Shown piece by piece: positions 27,567 to 33,884 of a stretch of DNA of 64,000 nt (positions within the stretch are counted from its first letter, which is position 1; each line of letters opens with the position of its first letter). Under the pieces are notes generated by a model that made no database searches, was not told where the DNA came from, and worked only from the letters and a program-made list of their open reading frames with translations. The translations under genes were made by a program, and so were the position numbers. Origin of the DNA: Eunapius fragilis (taxonomy: Eukaryota; Porifera; Demospongiae; Spongillida; Spongillidae); assembly GCA_963681505.1 (NCBI GenBank), contig OY811993.1, forward strand, positions 3,223,387 through 3,287,386, written 5' to 3'.

Positions 27567-27864
27567 ACACACACGCAAGCTGAAATTCCACGTATGCAAC
27601 CCTGAAAGAACTGGCTTCTCACCGAATTTAACTTCGATTGGCAAGTTCAGGCTATTCAACGCATCTTTTTTCAGCAGAAGGTTTTCGAGCTCCACCGCTC
27701 CTACAGGACGCACGGCGGCGACGACAGGTGGAAATAAAAAATGCCACTCCTATTAGAGCACACTAACCTTGCAAGAGACCGATGGTCAGCTGGTCCGTTA
27801 CAAGGTTGCCAACGTACTTCGCGACATAGGTATTCAGAAACCAAGCAGCTAGTCGCTCTAACAT
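493..27864 (-). CDS. VPS13D: VPS13D, bridge-like lipid transfer protein (N-terminal two thirds, 31 exons, 3' end off window)
   Basis: VPS13D moves lipids in bulk between membranes at contact sites and is needed for mitochondrial size control and clearance. The identification rests on three points. The first 33 residues (start MLERLAAWFLNTY) and the following GAVELEN segment match the VPS13D form of the chorein N-terminus. Family blocks occur in the expected order throughout. A UBA domain, which is specific to VPS13D among VPS13 paralogs, lies at the expected depth. I resolved 31 coding exons with matching phases, totalling 8802 nt or 2934 codons. Human VPS13D is about 4390 aa, so the SHR-BD/VAB, DH-like and PH-like C-terminus should lie left of position 1. 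The start is the ATG at 27862-27864. An in-frame upstream ATG at 27985-27987 exists, but the family N-terminus begins exactly at the chosen Met. Exon coordinates are given in the segment entries that follow. Confidence 0.95.
1920..6021 (-). CDS. VPS13D: VPS13D exons 24-28
   Basis: Exons: 24, 6021-5943; 25, 5447-5290; 26, 3792-3561; 27, 2752-2459; 28, 2140-1920 (residues 2429-2756). Exon 24 has LKLFIERNLHEDFNRS. An acceptor at CTCTGCAG then continues as APDMQIMGTLTAIHVTLD and IKGLIDMNLGEGVEDF, equal to the 'VPD..I.G.LS....LD...LIRGLLENNLGE' block. Exon 26 has KNVDFTCHTVIGHDTRYRG. Exon 27 has a repeated GGTPSTPGGTPS linker encoded by a short tandem repeat. Exon 28 has VTETDCVVVEDRTCQESNAVVLK, matching human 'VTGTEFVVIEDVSCFDTNAIILK' closely. 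Intron 25 carries the 693-bp MITE at 4498-5190. Confidence 0.93.
2259..2308. repeat. (CA)n microsatellite, VPS13D intron 27
   Basis: About 25 CA units, upstream of the exon 28 acceptor on the transcribed strand. Confidence 0.95.
4498..5190. mobile_element. 693-bp MITE with TA target duplication (Tc1/mariner-like ends)
   Basis: Terminal inverted repeats of about 50 bp begin CAGTACCGGCCATAATAAAA on the left; the right end is the inverse of CAGTACCGGTCATAATAAAA. Both run on through GTCACGTTCCGTTTTAG to a CTACGATCGTAG palindrome. TA is duplicated at 4496-4497 and 5191-5192, as in Tc1/mariner insertions. No transposase ORF. It lies in VPS13D intron 25 inside a short tandem repeat (CAGACCTGTTACTTTAATGG...) present on both sides. 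Confidence 0.85.
5643..5779. repeat. (CCTC)n followed by (GGGA)n
   Basis: A short CCCT/CCTC run (5643-5668) is followed by about 100 bp of (GGGA)n, so the two can fold on each other. In VPS13D intron 24. Confidence 0.92.
6466..9201 (-). CDS. VPS13D: VPS13D exons 20-23
   Basis: Exons: 20, 9201-8540; 21, 8030-7986; 22, 7825-7645; 23, 7110-6466 (residues 1918-2428). Exon 20 opens ISLFANVEFSS and INLQTWVLLFDYLGVG, the 'LQTW..IL.F.GIG' block, and ends TETGAYYRER. The 45-bp exon 21 (RFTTTGDQALTFTIFK) and exon 22 (YGRPDPSLERPFDISAKIRM, SSVRYLHTMR) reproduce the strongly conserved VPS13D stretch 'FTTSGEEAL.F.TFKYGRPDP'. Exon 23 has RISLDVDAEGPILLIPK and HVRVTNSSRYD, then a Gln/Ala and Thr-rich disordered insert (six Gln encoded by CTG/TTG on the plus strand) and CLLDCIEMNLTEVDVFSAKR. 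Phases 0, 2, 2, 0, 0 agree. Confidence 0.94.
7325..7430. repeat. 35-bp tandem repeat, three copies, VPS13D intron 22
   Basis: CCAGTACAGTGATGTGTATA plus GACACTTACATGTGA. Followed at 7473-7563 by a two-copy 46-bp repeat of TTGAACAGACTATAGTTATA type. Confidence 0.85.
9638..11587 (-). CDS. VPS13D: VPS13D exon 19, a single 1950-bp exon
   Basis: One uninterrupted exon of 650 codons (residues 1268-1917), far longer than any other here. It is bounded by a CGACGCAG acceptor and a TCT/GTGAGT donor, both in phase 0. It starts with NFSSTTETEVKLEWDRLDIL and continues through VGKVALVGLGVDGWFC, LGGMHVEDLSP and IVSMGTEGF, which follow the VPS13D order of strand modules. Later come YDISIQSPVIVVPSSLRGEDTLVAHLGE (the family's 'IESPVV.IPR..GS.ELLVGHLGQ' block), RIVLRVTNMSLHA and TFKLSLKSIVIEDLLQQKDSEYRYL. 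The last third is Ser-rich and probably disordered. GC content and codon use are higher than in flanking introns. Confidence 0.94.
12053..14915 (-). CDS. VPS13D: VPS13D exons 15-18
   Basis: Exons: 15, 14915-14786; 16, 14221-13804; 17, 13599-13081; 18, 12198-12053 (residues 863-1267). Splicing of 15 to 16 creates LPALMFHVDEDK-LHTMISCLK, the VPS13 'LP.L...ISDEKL..L...L' block, across an exon junction. Exon 16 has a low-complexity Ser/Pro/Gln insert with two MYQSA repeats. Exon 17 encodes VKRPFDAALKLHVQDIRLVD-type sequence (VKAMKRPFDAALKLHV, DIRLVDCAQTFG), matching the VPS13D block 'RPYDAEVSLTVHGLLLVDTMQTYG'-like. It is followed by a Ser-rich disordered stretch. Exon 18 gives NQQTIVELISFLQRAVP, the ETIVELI helix. 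Introns contain a 51-bp tandem repeat and a CA/CAGGTACACATGTACATGG minisatellite. Confidence 0.92.
12215..12281. repeat. (CA)n microsatellite beside the exon 18 acceptor
   Basis: About 33 CA dinucleotides, 16 bp upstream (on the minus strand) of the exon 18 acceptor, so the transcript carries a long (UG)n before the AG. Confidence 0.95.
12477..12561. repeat. CA-rich microsatellite
   Basis: Imperfect (CA)n with T and G interruptions in VPS13D intron 17. Confidence 0.9.
12686..13050. repeat. 19/20-bp minisatellite in VPS13D intron 17
   Basis: Unit CACAGGTACACATGTACATG with an extra G in some copies, about 18 copies. Each unit contains the palindrome ACATGT and two further near-palindromes. 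It ends just short of exon 17. Confidence 0.93.
14620..14773. repeat. 51-bp tandem repeat, three copies, VPS13D intron 15
   Basis: Unit starts ACATCCATACTGCTAGCCAG, continues CTAACCTTGACTTCTAGCAC and ends ACATATTGTGT. It lies next to the exon 15 donor, and part of the donor-proximal exon/intron sequence (ACCTTGTCTTC) resembles the unit. Confidence 0.88.
15093..15357. mobile_element. 265-bp foldback element in VPS13D intron 14
   Basis: Long inverted repeat. GAAACAACCAGCTGTTGAGG on the left pairs with CCACAGCTGGTTGTTTC on the right. The pairing continues through TAGTTTCCAGGAAAA...TTGGGTTTG and TATTGACCAATACATGTACA up to a short centre. Structure is that of a non-autonomous MITE. No transposase. 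Confidence 0.8.
16005..16222. mobile_element. Foldback element in VPS13D intron 14
   Basis: Arms of about 50 bp (GCCCCCGCCCACTGTCCCCA...AAAAAAAGGCTCATGTTTAAA on the left and its inverted, diverged copy ending TTTGCTAGGGGTGGAGGGGG on the right) enclose about 110 bp. The interior has an AG and an open stretch that looks like an exon but is out of phase. Probably a MITE; target duplication not clear. Confidence 0.6.
16282..16384. repeat. 27-bp tandem repeat, four copies
   Basis: GATGACCATATGCTCAAAAA plus CACACCT, alternating AAAAACAC and AAATACAC variants, just inside intron 14 beside the exon 14 donor. Confidence 0.85.
16399..19431 (-). CDS. VPS13D: VPS13D exons 10-14
   Basis: Exons: 10, 19431-19334; 11, 18660-18483; 12, 17484-17395; 13, 17292-17181; 14, 16702-16399 (residues 603-862). 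Exon 11 encodes LSVHTRPLDIVYNRSTIGRV, the widely conserved VPS13 RPL(D/E)I(V)YN block, then a helix of the type found before the next strand module. Exon 12 has APHIIVPQDF and exon 13 VIFDLGHVTF, which together form the family's IIVP...LDLG block. Exon 14 has a Ser/Pro-rich linker (MTPPSSPPPEDYL) like that of human VPS13D, then YERYQLWLSDLQVLVG. Phases run 2, 0, 0, 1, 2 and all match. Exon 14 joins exon 15 directly (AG + G = Arg), so a tempting open stretch near 16050-16130 is skipped. Confidence 0.92.
16690..17050. repeat. G-rich GGATTGGGGAGGGTGGGGAGTG repeat, VPS13D intron 13
   Basis: Irregular units of about 30 bp built from GGGAGTGAGTGTGGAGGATT. It abuts the exon 14 acceptor, giving a C/T-rich tract on the transcribed strand. 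Confidence 0.85.
17317..17342. repeat. Poly-G run in VPS13D intron 12
   Basis: About 24 consecutive G on the plus strand between exons 12 and 13; a (CA)n tract follows exon 12 at 17498-17540. Similar homopolymer C or G runs occur at 20194-20228, 30227-30253 and 56513-56538. Confidence 0.9.
17886..18202. repeat. 30-bp tandem repeat, VPS13D intron 11
   Basis: Unit GATACAACATGTATGGAGAA plus GCATTATGGA, about 11 nearly identical copies without spacers. Being a multiple of three, it leaves repetitive reading frames open on both strands, which are not genes. Confidence 0.95.
18920..19252. repeat. 21-bp tandem repeat, VPS13D intron 10
   Basis: Unit GTTGACCACCTACAGTGTAC plus A, about 16 copies. Two variants (CACC and CATC at the same place) alternate in a CACC-CATC-CATC order in the middle of the array, hinting at a 63-bp higher-order unit. 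Confidence 0.93.
20290..23456 (-). CDS. VPS13D: VPS13D exons 6-9 (extended chorein region)
   Basis: Exons: 6, 23456-23340; 7, 22712-22390; 8, 21552-21282; 9, 20814-20290 (residues 191-602). Exon 6 carries RKLVDFKNFSVYWD, matching the VPS13D block with the strand motif FSIYWD. Exon 7 carries IPVSLTQGQYAMLVKLL and the KWRPDV motif. Exon 8 opens with PQLWWAFATN, the invariant WW block, followed by SVEELCVLRKIAMARIKKQ. Exon 9 has SGWIPSWLYGYG, an acidic SEEEEELLDEM stretch and a run of nine glycines encoded by a CCA/CCG-rich tract. Exon 7 has no GT donor that keeps both the frame and the family spacing. A GC donor (GC at 22389-22388) does both and is used here (see findings). Confidence 0.88.
20905..21235. 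repeat. 21/25-bp tandem repeat, VPS13D intron 8
   Basis: Unit TAGACATGTTCTGCACACGTG, with a 4-bp longer variant carrying an extra ATGT, about 15 copies between exons 8 and 9. Confidence 0.92.
21555..21942. repeat. GAGAAGGGAGAGGAA purine-rich tandem repeat, VPS13D intron 7
   Basis: About 390 bp of GAGAAGGGAGAGGAA/GAGAAGGGAGAGGGAA units, entirely purine on the plus strand. It begins immediately next to the exon 8 acceptor, so on the transcribed strand it forms an extreme pyrimidine tract before the AG. Confidence 0.95.
22765..23035. repeat. About 32-bp C-rich tandem repeat, VPS13D intron 6
   Basis: Units of the type CACCCCTAACTACCTCCACC plus CGCCTACTTACC, about eight copies, preceded by two poly-C runs (22765-22776, 22795-22812). 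It lies between VPS13D exons 6 and 7. Confidence 0.85.
23211..23352. repeat. 71-bp direct duplication covering the exon 6 splice donor
   Basis: The block CTCCTCCACACCACACCACA...CTTACCACTAATCCTCC occurs twice in tandem. The exon 6 end and its GGTAAGG donor (GT at 23339-23338) are copied 71 bp further into the intron (GT at 23268-23267). Reading through to the second donor would meet an in-frame stop. Confidence 0.85.
23520..26155. repeat. 37-bp minisatellite array, about 71 copies, in VPS13D intron 5
   Basis: The unit is CAGTACAGGTGTGTTCACAT followed by GTGCACCACCTCCCCAT (37 bp). It repeats with point variants (T/C in GTGTTCAC/GTGCTCAC, CACC/CATC, TACAG/TGCAG). Length divided by unit gives roughly 71 copies. 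Because 37 is not a multiple of three and the unit has no stop in any plus frame, three long overlapping plus-strand frames stay open. They are not genes. Variant positions recur at 185 bp (5 units) and 481 bp (13 units), showing blockwise duplication. Confidence 0.97.
26312..27864 (-). CDS. VPS13D: VPS13D exons 1-5 (chorein N-terminal domain)
   Basis: Exons (minus strand, high to low): 1, 27864-27768; 2, 27700-27623; 3, 27422-27310; 4, 26965-26801; 5, 26428-26312. They encode residues 1-190, the chorein_N cap and start of the lipid-binding groove. Visible blocks are LNTYVAKYVGNLVTDQL, GAVELENLLLKKDAL, YIGKLKLQIP, a charged helix (KQATLDQLEKDWKAEQQEKK), then NDVHVRYEDAEAVPSNP. This last motif is the conserved VPS13 sequence for a strand facing the groove. 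All donors are GT and all acceptors AG (for example exon 1 ends CAAG before GTTAGT). A CA microsatellite lies in intron 2, and the giant 37-bp array lies in intron 5, directly after exon 5. Confidence 0.93.
27492..27574. repeat. (CA)n microsatellite, VPS13D intron 2
   Basis: About 40 CA dinucleotides with few interruptions, between exons 2 and 3. Confidence 0.95.
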
Positions 27865-28475
27865 CTCTGTCTGGAATCTCGTGCCCAGACGGTGCAAAGC
27901 AGCAATTAATAAAAAATGATCTCTGACCGCATCGTAAAGAAAACGTGAACCGGTCTCGTACCCAGGCTCAAATGTACGCATAACCATTTCCTCCGACTTT
28001 TTCTGTCACACTGTAAGCGATGATCTCTGGGTACTAGACTAAACGTGAACCCACCGCATGCACCAAGAAACTAAGTACCAGACATTGATAATTTCCTCTC
28101 ACTACCGATATGCAATGGGCCGTAATTAGTAATAGAACATTTTACCCATTCCGAATATTTCAATCTGCCAACGCAAATTAAATCTTCATGTCTTATGTAG
28201 TGAATTTCAATCACCATACTAAGATAAAGTAGTCCAACTCCACGTAGCTAGGGTTCTAAACCAAAGCACACTTATATACTTTAAAGTATCAATCCTTTTG
28301 AGCCACTAGCTATTGACATTCATTAATGTCACAATCCATGCATCAAAATCAGCTTTCACGCATACTCAATAGACAAATAATAAAAACATTCTCTATACGA
28401 GAAGGTTAGTGGTATATAGGAATCAAAGGCTAGGGTGCAACGTCATCATTTTCAATTCAACCTGGGAACTTGGCT

Positions 28476-28831
28476 CATGTCAACATTGCACACACATGCA
28501 TTGAGTAAGTGAGATACTGTAGTCTCAACAGGGAAGAATAGTACTGGTGCATGAGGTCTGGACCTCACCCGATCCTTGTAAAAGATAGCCCATGTCAGTG
28601 GCCCCTCCCACCTTAGGACCATGGCTATGTCACACATACATTGAGTAAGTCAGATACTGTAATCCCATCAGGGAACATAAAGCTGGAGAGGATATCCGAT
28701 ATGCATCCTTGACTAGGTCAGACAACCTCTGGGTGAGGTCCAGAATGCATAACCTCACCAATACTGTGCTAGCTTCCCTGGTGGGATTACAGTATCTCAC
28801 TTACACAATGAATGTGTGTGCAATGATGACA
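28476..28831. mobile_element. Complex foldback element upstream of VPS13D
   Basis: CATTGCACACACATGCATTG...AAGTGAGATACTGTAGTCTC on the left returns inverted at 28770-28831, with a third partial copy at 28625-28680. The inner parts are also inverted partners (GGACCATGGCTATG against CATAGCCCCATGGTCC). Likely one or two nested MITEs. Confidence 0.6.
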
Positions 28832-28850
28832 TAGCCCCATGGTCCTGGTG

Positions 28851-29191
28851 GTGTAAAATGCAAGGGAACAAGGCTTCTGATTGAAAAGGAAAAGTGAAAT
28901 AGACCTATATTAGCACACATATCACTGTGCCACAGCATTTAGTATGCAGAGCTGTGCAGGGTCTGCATATCAACAATATGCAGACGGGTATAATTGAAGT
29001 GTTCATATGCAGACGTCTGCATACGAACACTTCAACAATACTCATCTGCATATGGTTGGTATGCAGACTCTGCACAAATCTGCATACTAAATGCTGTGGC
29101 GCAGTGTGTTAAATATCGCAACATGCTGCTAAAATAGGTCTATTTCATTTTCCCTTTTCAATCAGAAGCCTTATTCCCTTACTTTTTACAC
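28851..29191. mobile_element. 341-bp near-perfect foldback element
   Basis: Inverted arms of about 165 bp from GTGTAAAATGCAAGGGAACA through GCTTCTGATTGAAAAGGAAA and GCATTTAGTATGCAGA, with the symmetry centre at GCAGACGTCTGC near 29010. Almost the whole element can pair with itself. No ORF. Target duplication not resolved. Confidence 0.85.
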
Positions 29192-29194
29192 TAT

Positions 29195-29372
29195 ACTAGT
29201 GAAAATGTCTCCCCTTAAATATTTCCCTCCCAAGCAGTTCTCCCTAGGTAAAATTGTCCCCAGAACAGTATTCCCTAGGGAAATGTGTCCCCCAGGAGGG
29301 TTTTTCTTAAGGAAAAATTGTTCCCCTTAGTGAAAAGTGTCTCACTCCCTTAGGGAGACACTTTTCACTAGT
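29195..29372. mobile_element. 178-bp element with ACTAGTGAAAA termini
   Basis: ACTAGTGAAAATGTCTCCC at the left and its inverse GGGAGACACTTTTCACTAGT at the right. The interior repeats TCCCTAGGTAAA/TTCCCTAGGGAAA motifs. It directly abuts the previous foldback element, with 3 bp between. Confidence 0.75.
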
Positions 29373-30266
29373 GTGAAATATTCTCCATGCCCAGCACTGG
29401 CTTATTATTTTTGGATGCGACTAAGTCACATACCGCCTTTTAATTGTCATGCATGGGGTATGTAGACACAATTGTTGGTAAAACGCATTGCTGAAAATAT
29501 ACATTACAAACGAATAGAGCATTTGGAACTGATGCGCACATGTGGCCTTTGACTATTCAGTAATGAGAGTTTATTGCAGATCCAGATGATTCTTCCGAAG
29601 CTGCTTTTAGTGCTTTCATGGTAACACTCTCCACATGCATGACAACATATCATGTTGCTATATTCTGGAAGTCGGCACAAGCATAAGAAGGTGTATGAAA
29701 TGGCATGTCAATAATACAACATGTACATTGTCAATGGTTGGTTCCAAGTGACAGGGGCAACATGTGTCCCATGCACACACAGACATGTGTATAGCACACA
29801 AACACACACACATGCACACGCACATGCAACACACACATACACACACACATGCACACACACAGACAGCTATTAGCAAAAGACAGAAAGGTTGGTGGATGAG
29901 GTGTGGATGGTCTTTGTGCATGTGTGTGCGTGTGTGCGTGTGTTGCTGAGGGAATATGAGGTCGTATACACTGCTAACACACACATACACCACCTCCTAT
30001 CGTACACTATCCTTTGAGTTTCCAATCTTCTCTGTCCCCTCACACTTACCTTCACATTGTGCTCATGATACCACAGCAGTCATCCAGGTACTGCTGCTGG
30101 AGGTCCACTGTGACAAGCTGGAGTGGTGGGAGGGAGGAGGGAACACACGTGTACCCATCCTAATAGGACAAATATCAATATGATAAACATTTCATGACTA
30201 ATCCATGTAACCCACCATAACCTCGACCCCCCCCCCCCCCCCCCCCCCCCCCCTATGCAAGGCTGA
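29373..30266. other. Non-coding stretch with CA tract
   Basis: Contains an imperfect CA repeat (29770-29870) and a run of 27 C (30227-30253). A short open stretch at 30089-30183 on the plus strand follows a CATCCAG, but its upstream side has no support. No gene called. Confidence 0.5.
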
Positions 30267-30795
30267 ATGACAACTGACCTATATAAAGCTGTAACCGCAT
30301 TGAAAAAATTTGAAGAATTCATAGCTAAGATGCAACGCATGATTGGAACAACACACACATTGGTAAAAGGAGTTGAGTTACTTAAATTGTGGCTCAAATC
30401 TATCAAAGCCAACTTAAAGACTGTCGCTGTCCTTGGACTGAAACACCTATTTTCTAAAGAGTTCATCTGATCTGGATGATATATGCCAATGGCTGAATAA
30501 ATAGAGAAGTTATTTCCAAGGAGAGCAATTTTCCTTAGATGCTTTATTAGAACATACTGAAGAACGTGCAAGTTTATCATCATGTCAGATAGTAGAAGAA
30601 CTACATATAAACATATAGCAACATTTGGCAAAAGGAGATATGTGCATCACTAGGATTGACATTTGTCCATGGAAATCATTCACATGTGCAGCAGCCTATA
30701 TAATGATCAATGTTTCACATCATCCTGCAGCAACAACTAGAATTGCAGCTGATGAAATGTCACTTGTTATAACAGGATTTCAAGAGTTTCTTTAA
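30267..30795 (+). pseudogene. Decayed reading frame of unknown family
   Basis: From 30267 a 67-codon frame (LYKAVTALKKFEEFIAKMQR...) ends at a TGA near 30468. Shifting frame gives continued coding-like sequence, SLDALLEHTEERASLSS and IVEELHINI. A single TAG near 30618 is followed by QHLAKGDMCITRIDICPWKS and ITGFQEFL, to a TAA near 30795. The pattern (amino-acid composition like a real protein, broken by one frameshift and one or two stops) is that of a pseudogene or old transposon ORF. I do not recognise the family. Confidence 0.35.
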
Positions 30796-31317
30796 GAACT
30801 GCATCTTCTTAAAACCACACATACATGATTCATAAATCTAAAACTTCTGTGTTTTCCTCCCTGGTATCCTCCTATGGAAGCATGTAACAGTATATGATGC
30901 AGAGTCTGGGTATTTGGGCCACAGGTGGAGATATAATTGCAGTAGCTTCTTTGTTGAATGCAACATTTTATGTATATGCCTAATGTGGAGATTCATCGAA
31001 GTGGCTGAAACACGCAGCAGATGAAGCTATAGCCTCGTCCCCAGGCCCTATTTTGATATTGGGACAAAAAAAAAAAGGGCCTGGTATCCATGGACAAGGT
31101 CTTTGTGCGCATGCGCTAGCCATTCACCTGAATCGCGTACTGTTGTAATTTGGTTTGTAGTCCTTTCCGTATACTTCCCAGATAGTTCCGTGATGCGGTA
31201 GCTTATTCTCTAACTAGTAAGGTGTGTTTACCTGGAAAGCCTAATACTGAAGGCCAAGCAGGAGGAAGCACTTAACGCTGCCCTAAACAACTTCAATTAA
31301 AATTCATTTTTATGTTT
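30796..31317. other. No recognisable feature
   Basis: AT-rich sequence between the decayed frame and the left arm. No ORF, repeat or RNA gene seen apart from a poly-A run near 31065. Confidence 0.4.
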
Positions 31318-31786
31318 TGGAGCGAAGTGACCCGACTCTTGGCAGTCGATCGCTCGACGCGAGTGACGTTTTTAATGACATTTCATGATACTGTTGGATT
31401 CTTACATGGAACCTACTCCCGTAGGTTCGGAAGTCTATCCCATGAGGATACAATATTTCAGTACAAAAAGGCCTTGTATGAGCTAGGAACACTGTCCGCT
31501 GTACGTCCCTCAGTTAAAATTGAGTACATTTTTATGTTTTGGACTTAAATTTTCTTACGATAACGAAGTCCCTAGCATGGTTCGTTCAATACGGACGTAC
31601 TAAGGATGATTTCATGATGCACGTAACCGTCCACTACATTTCTATTTACTGCATAGTGCATGCTTGCAGACATCAATTGTTAAATCCATTAGCTTCACTG
31701 ATCCCGGTTGTCATCTGGAGATATGCCAGCTTGAAATACAGGAAGGGAACTGTTTCAAGCACTATTCATATGTATTATCTCCAGGG

Positions 31787-31974
<188 letters not shown>

Positions 31975-32001
31975 ATCAGCTTTCAATGCTCATGGCATGG
32001 A

Positions 32002-32633
32002 TTAATTAATATTTGTAATGGTAGTCTTACCATTTTTAGCAATTGCTGGAAGGATCTTGTAATCTAGGTTATAAACCTCAGCAATTGCAGCCGGGTTCCA
32101 AGGACTACCGGCATAGGCAATGAGATCTCCTGCGAAGCGACGGGTAGGTTGCTTGCCAAAATGATACCGGCGAGAGAGTGAGTGCAACAGCATGATGTGT
32201 GCATGTGTGTGTGGGAGTGTGTACATGAGTGCACATACATCACACGCACTTGCTCACTCACTCGCTCGCTCACCCACCCACCCACCCACCCACCCACCCA
32301 CGCACCCGCCCGCCCGCCCGCTCACTCGCTCACTTTTACATCCTTGAATGCATTGAAGCGTCGTTGATAAACTGCATGGAGAAATGGAAAGTTTCTATAT
32401 TACTCAGCGGGATAACTATATGTACCCTGCACACGAACAATGGTACCAACTAACCACTTTGATTCGCACGTTTCGCTATCGAGTTTCATATTAACAAATT
32501 TTTGCTTGGTTGGATAGACATCATAGTTGCTTTTTACCACCGTCTCCAGCCCGTTCGCGGTCTCACAGATCGTGGACAGCATGAAGTACAAGGCGAAGGT
32601 CCAGTACAGCGAAGCGTACTTCTTCATTTCCAT
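32002..32633 (-). pseudogene. Left-arm copy of the LamG-like secreted gene, internally deleted
   Basis: Exon 1 (32633-32404) encodes the same signal peptide and 76-residue N-terminal part as the right copy, with only a few substitutions (for example PAE for PDE at the end). It keeps the GA/GTAATA donor. The second exon has lost its hinge and most of the LamG-like module. Sequence corresponding to about 37855-38296 is missing, and the intron runs straight into a stub starting at GKQPTRRFAGDLIAYAGSPW near 32160 and ending KILPAIAKNGKTTITNIN at 32002. The deletion ends share a few bases (TGGC/TGCC), as in microhomology repair. It may still be transcribed but cannot make the full domain. Confidence 0.6.
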
Positions 32634-32718
32634 GCTAGATACACGTTTCGAATATGGCAACTGCATGTGCTTGCCTCAACTAGGTCGGTGCATTCTTTTT
32701 ATGTGAGCGATTTATACC

Positions 32719-32873
32719 TTGAAACTGAGGTTTTAAACTTGCAGCTGTCCAGGAATCGCATGCCGCAAACATGAGTTTTTTTTAACTTGCAAGAATTCTT
32801 GCAAGTTAAAAAAAACTCATGTTTGCGGCATGCGATTCCTGGAGAGCTGCAAGTTTTAAAACCTCAGTTTCAT
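32719..32873. repeat. 155-bp near-perfect palindrome
   Basis: Symmetric about GAATTC at 32793-32798. Arms of about 77 bp (TTCTTGCAAGTTAAAAAAAA, CTCATGTTTGCGGCATGCGA, TTCCTGGA...) differ by one mismatch and one indel. The right arm of the large duplication has only a single copy of this sequence (near 37219-37290), so the palindrome is a secondary event in the left arm. Confidence 0.9.
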
Positions 32874-32999
32874 TAGTAAACCCACATTCCACAGGGACTT
32901 AGTGTATATATTATTTTTATGTAAGTAAACAAATGAGCAACACAACTCAGTATTCAGTGTGCATGCACGAAAGGTATAACACTGCGTGAACTGGAGGAC

Positions 33000-33180
33000 A
33001 CACGCACGCACACACACACACACACACACACACATACATGCGCACATGCACACACACGCACACACACATACATGCGCACATGCACACACACGCACACACA
33101 CACACGCACGCATACGACACACACACGCACACAAGTGCATGCACATAATCTCATACACACATGCAAACACACACGCAATT
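33000..33180. repeat. CA-rich microsatellite in the left arm
   Basis: ACACACGCACGCACACA-type tract; the counterpart (GT)n lies at 36720-36870 in the right arm and another CA tract at 53711-53815 in the third copy. Confidence 0.9.
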
Positions 33181-33884
33181 ATACTTGGCTCTGTGCGTGC
33201 ATTTTCTTATTAGTTGATCTAAACTTGTCTAGGCATGTCACAATAAAAGTTCCGCAACAAAATGTTTCCCCGGTGTGGTACTCATGCAGTGAGCTAGTCC
33301 ATAAGCGAAGGCGGGAGATAATTAGGGCTGTAGCCAACATTTTTGCTTTGGGGGAAAATATGGGGGTGCATGTACATTGTATTACACTTTTTACAAGCAG
33401 TGACCAAAATAAACGTGGTAACGAATTGAGTGAAAAAATGAAGTTCTAAATATTACCTCCTTGCCAATTGGCTATATATCATGCACAGCTAGATTTAAAA
33501 ACTAACTAGGATACAGCATCGAGGAAGAATATAATGATGGTAAGGATGGTAATTTATGAACGGCCCCTTTTGCGTGCGCGTGAGTTTACACAATAATATA
33601 GGGTATCCTGCACGGAAACATGTAATGTTATTGTAGTACTTTGTATAAACATTTTCTTTGAGTACCTATAGCTCAATTGTTGAGCTGCTTTGTTTGATGC
33701 GGGCTTTCCTATAGTACTGTCGTTGCGGCTAAAAGCCTGGGGACCTAACGCATGTCTTTTGTTATTTTAAGGTCGTGTGTTTTTTGCGTGCTACATAACC
33801 TTATGTATGCGATTGCTCTCCTCGGGGTATGTTCTTCATTCTGCAGGCTGGCACATCTAGCTCGTTAAATCCCACCAATCATCG

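Noticed and set aside
27865-27987. Upstream in-frame ATG extending VPS13D by 41 residues
   Set aside because: The chorein N-terminus starts at MLER as in VPS13D relatives. The extension has no resemblance to the family.
30080-30183. Possible exon VLLLEVHCDKLEWWEGGG on plus or its antisense
   Set aside because: Both strands are open over a short distance, with only one weak splice site each.
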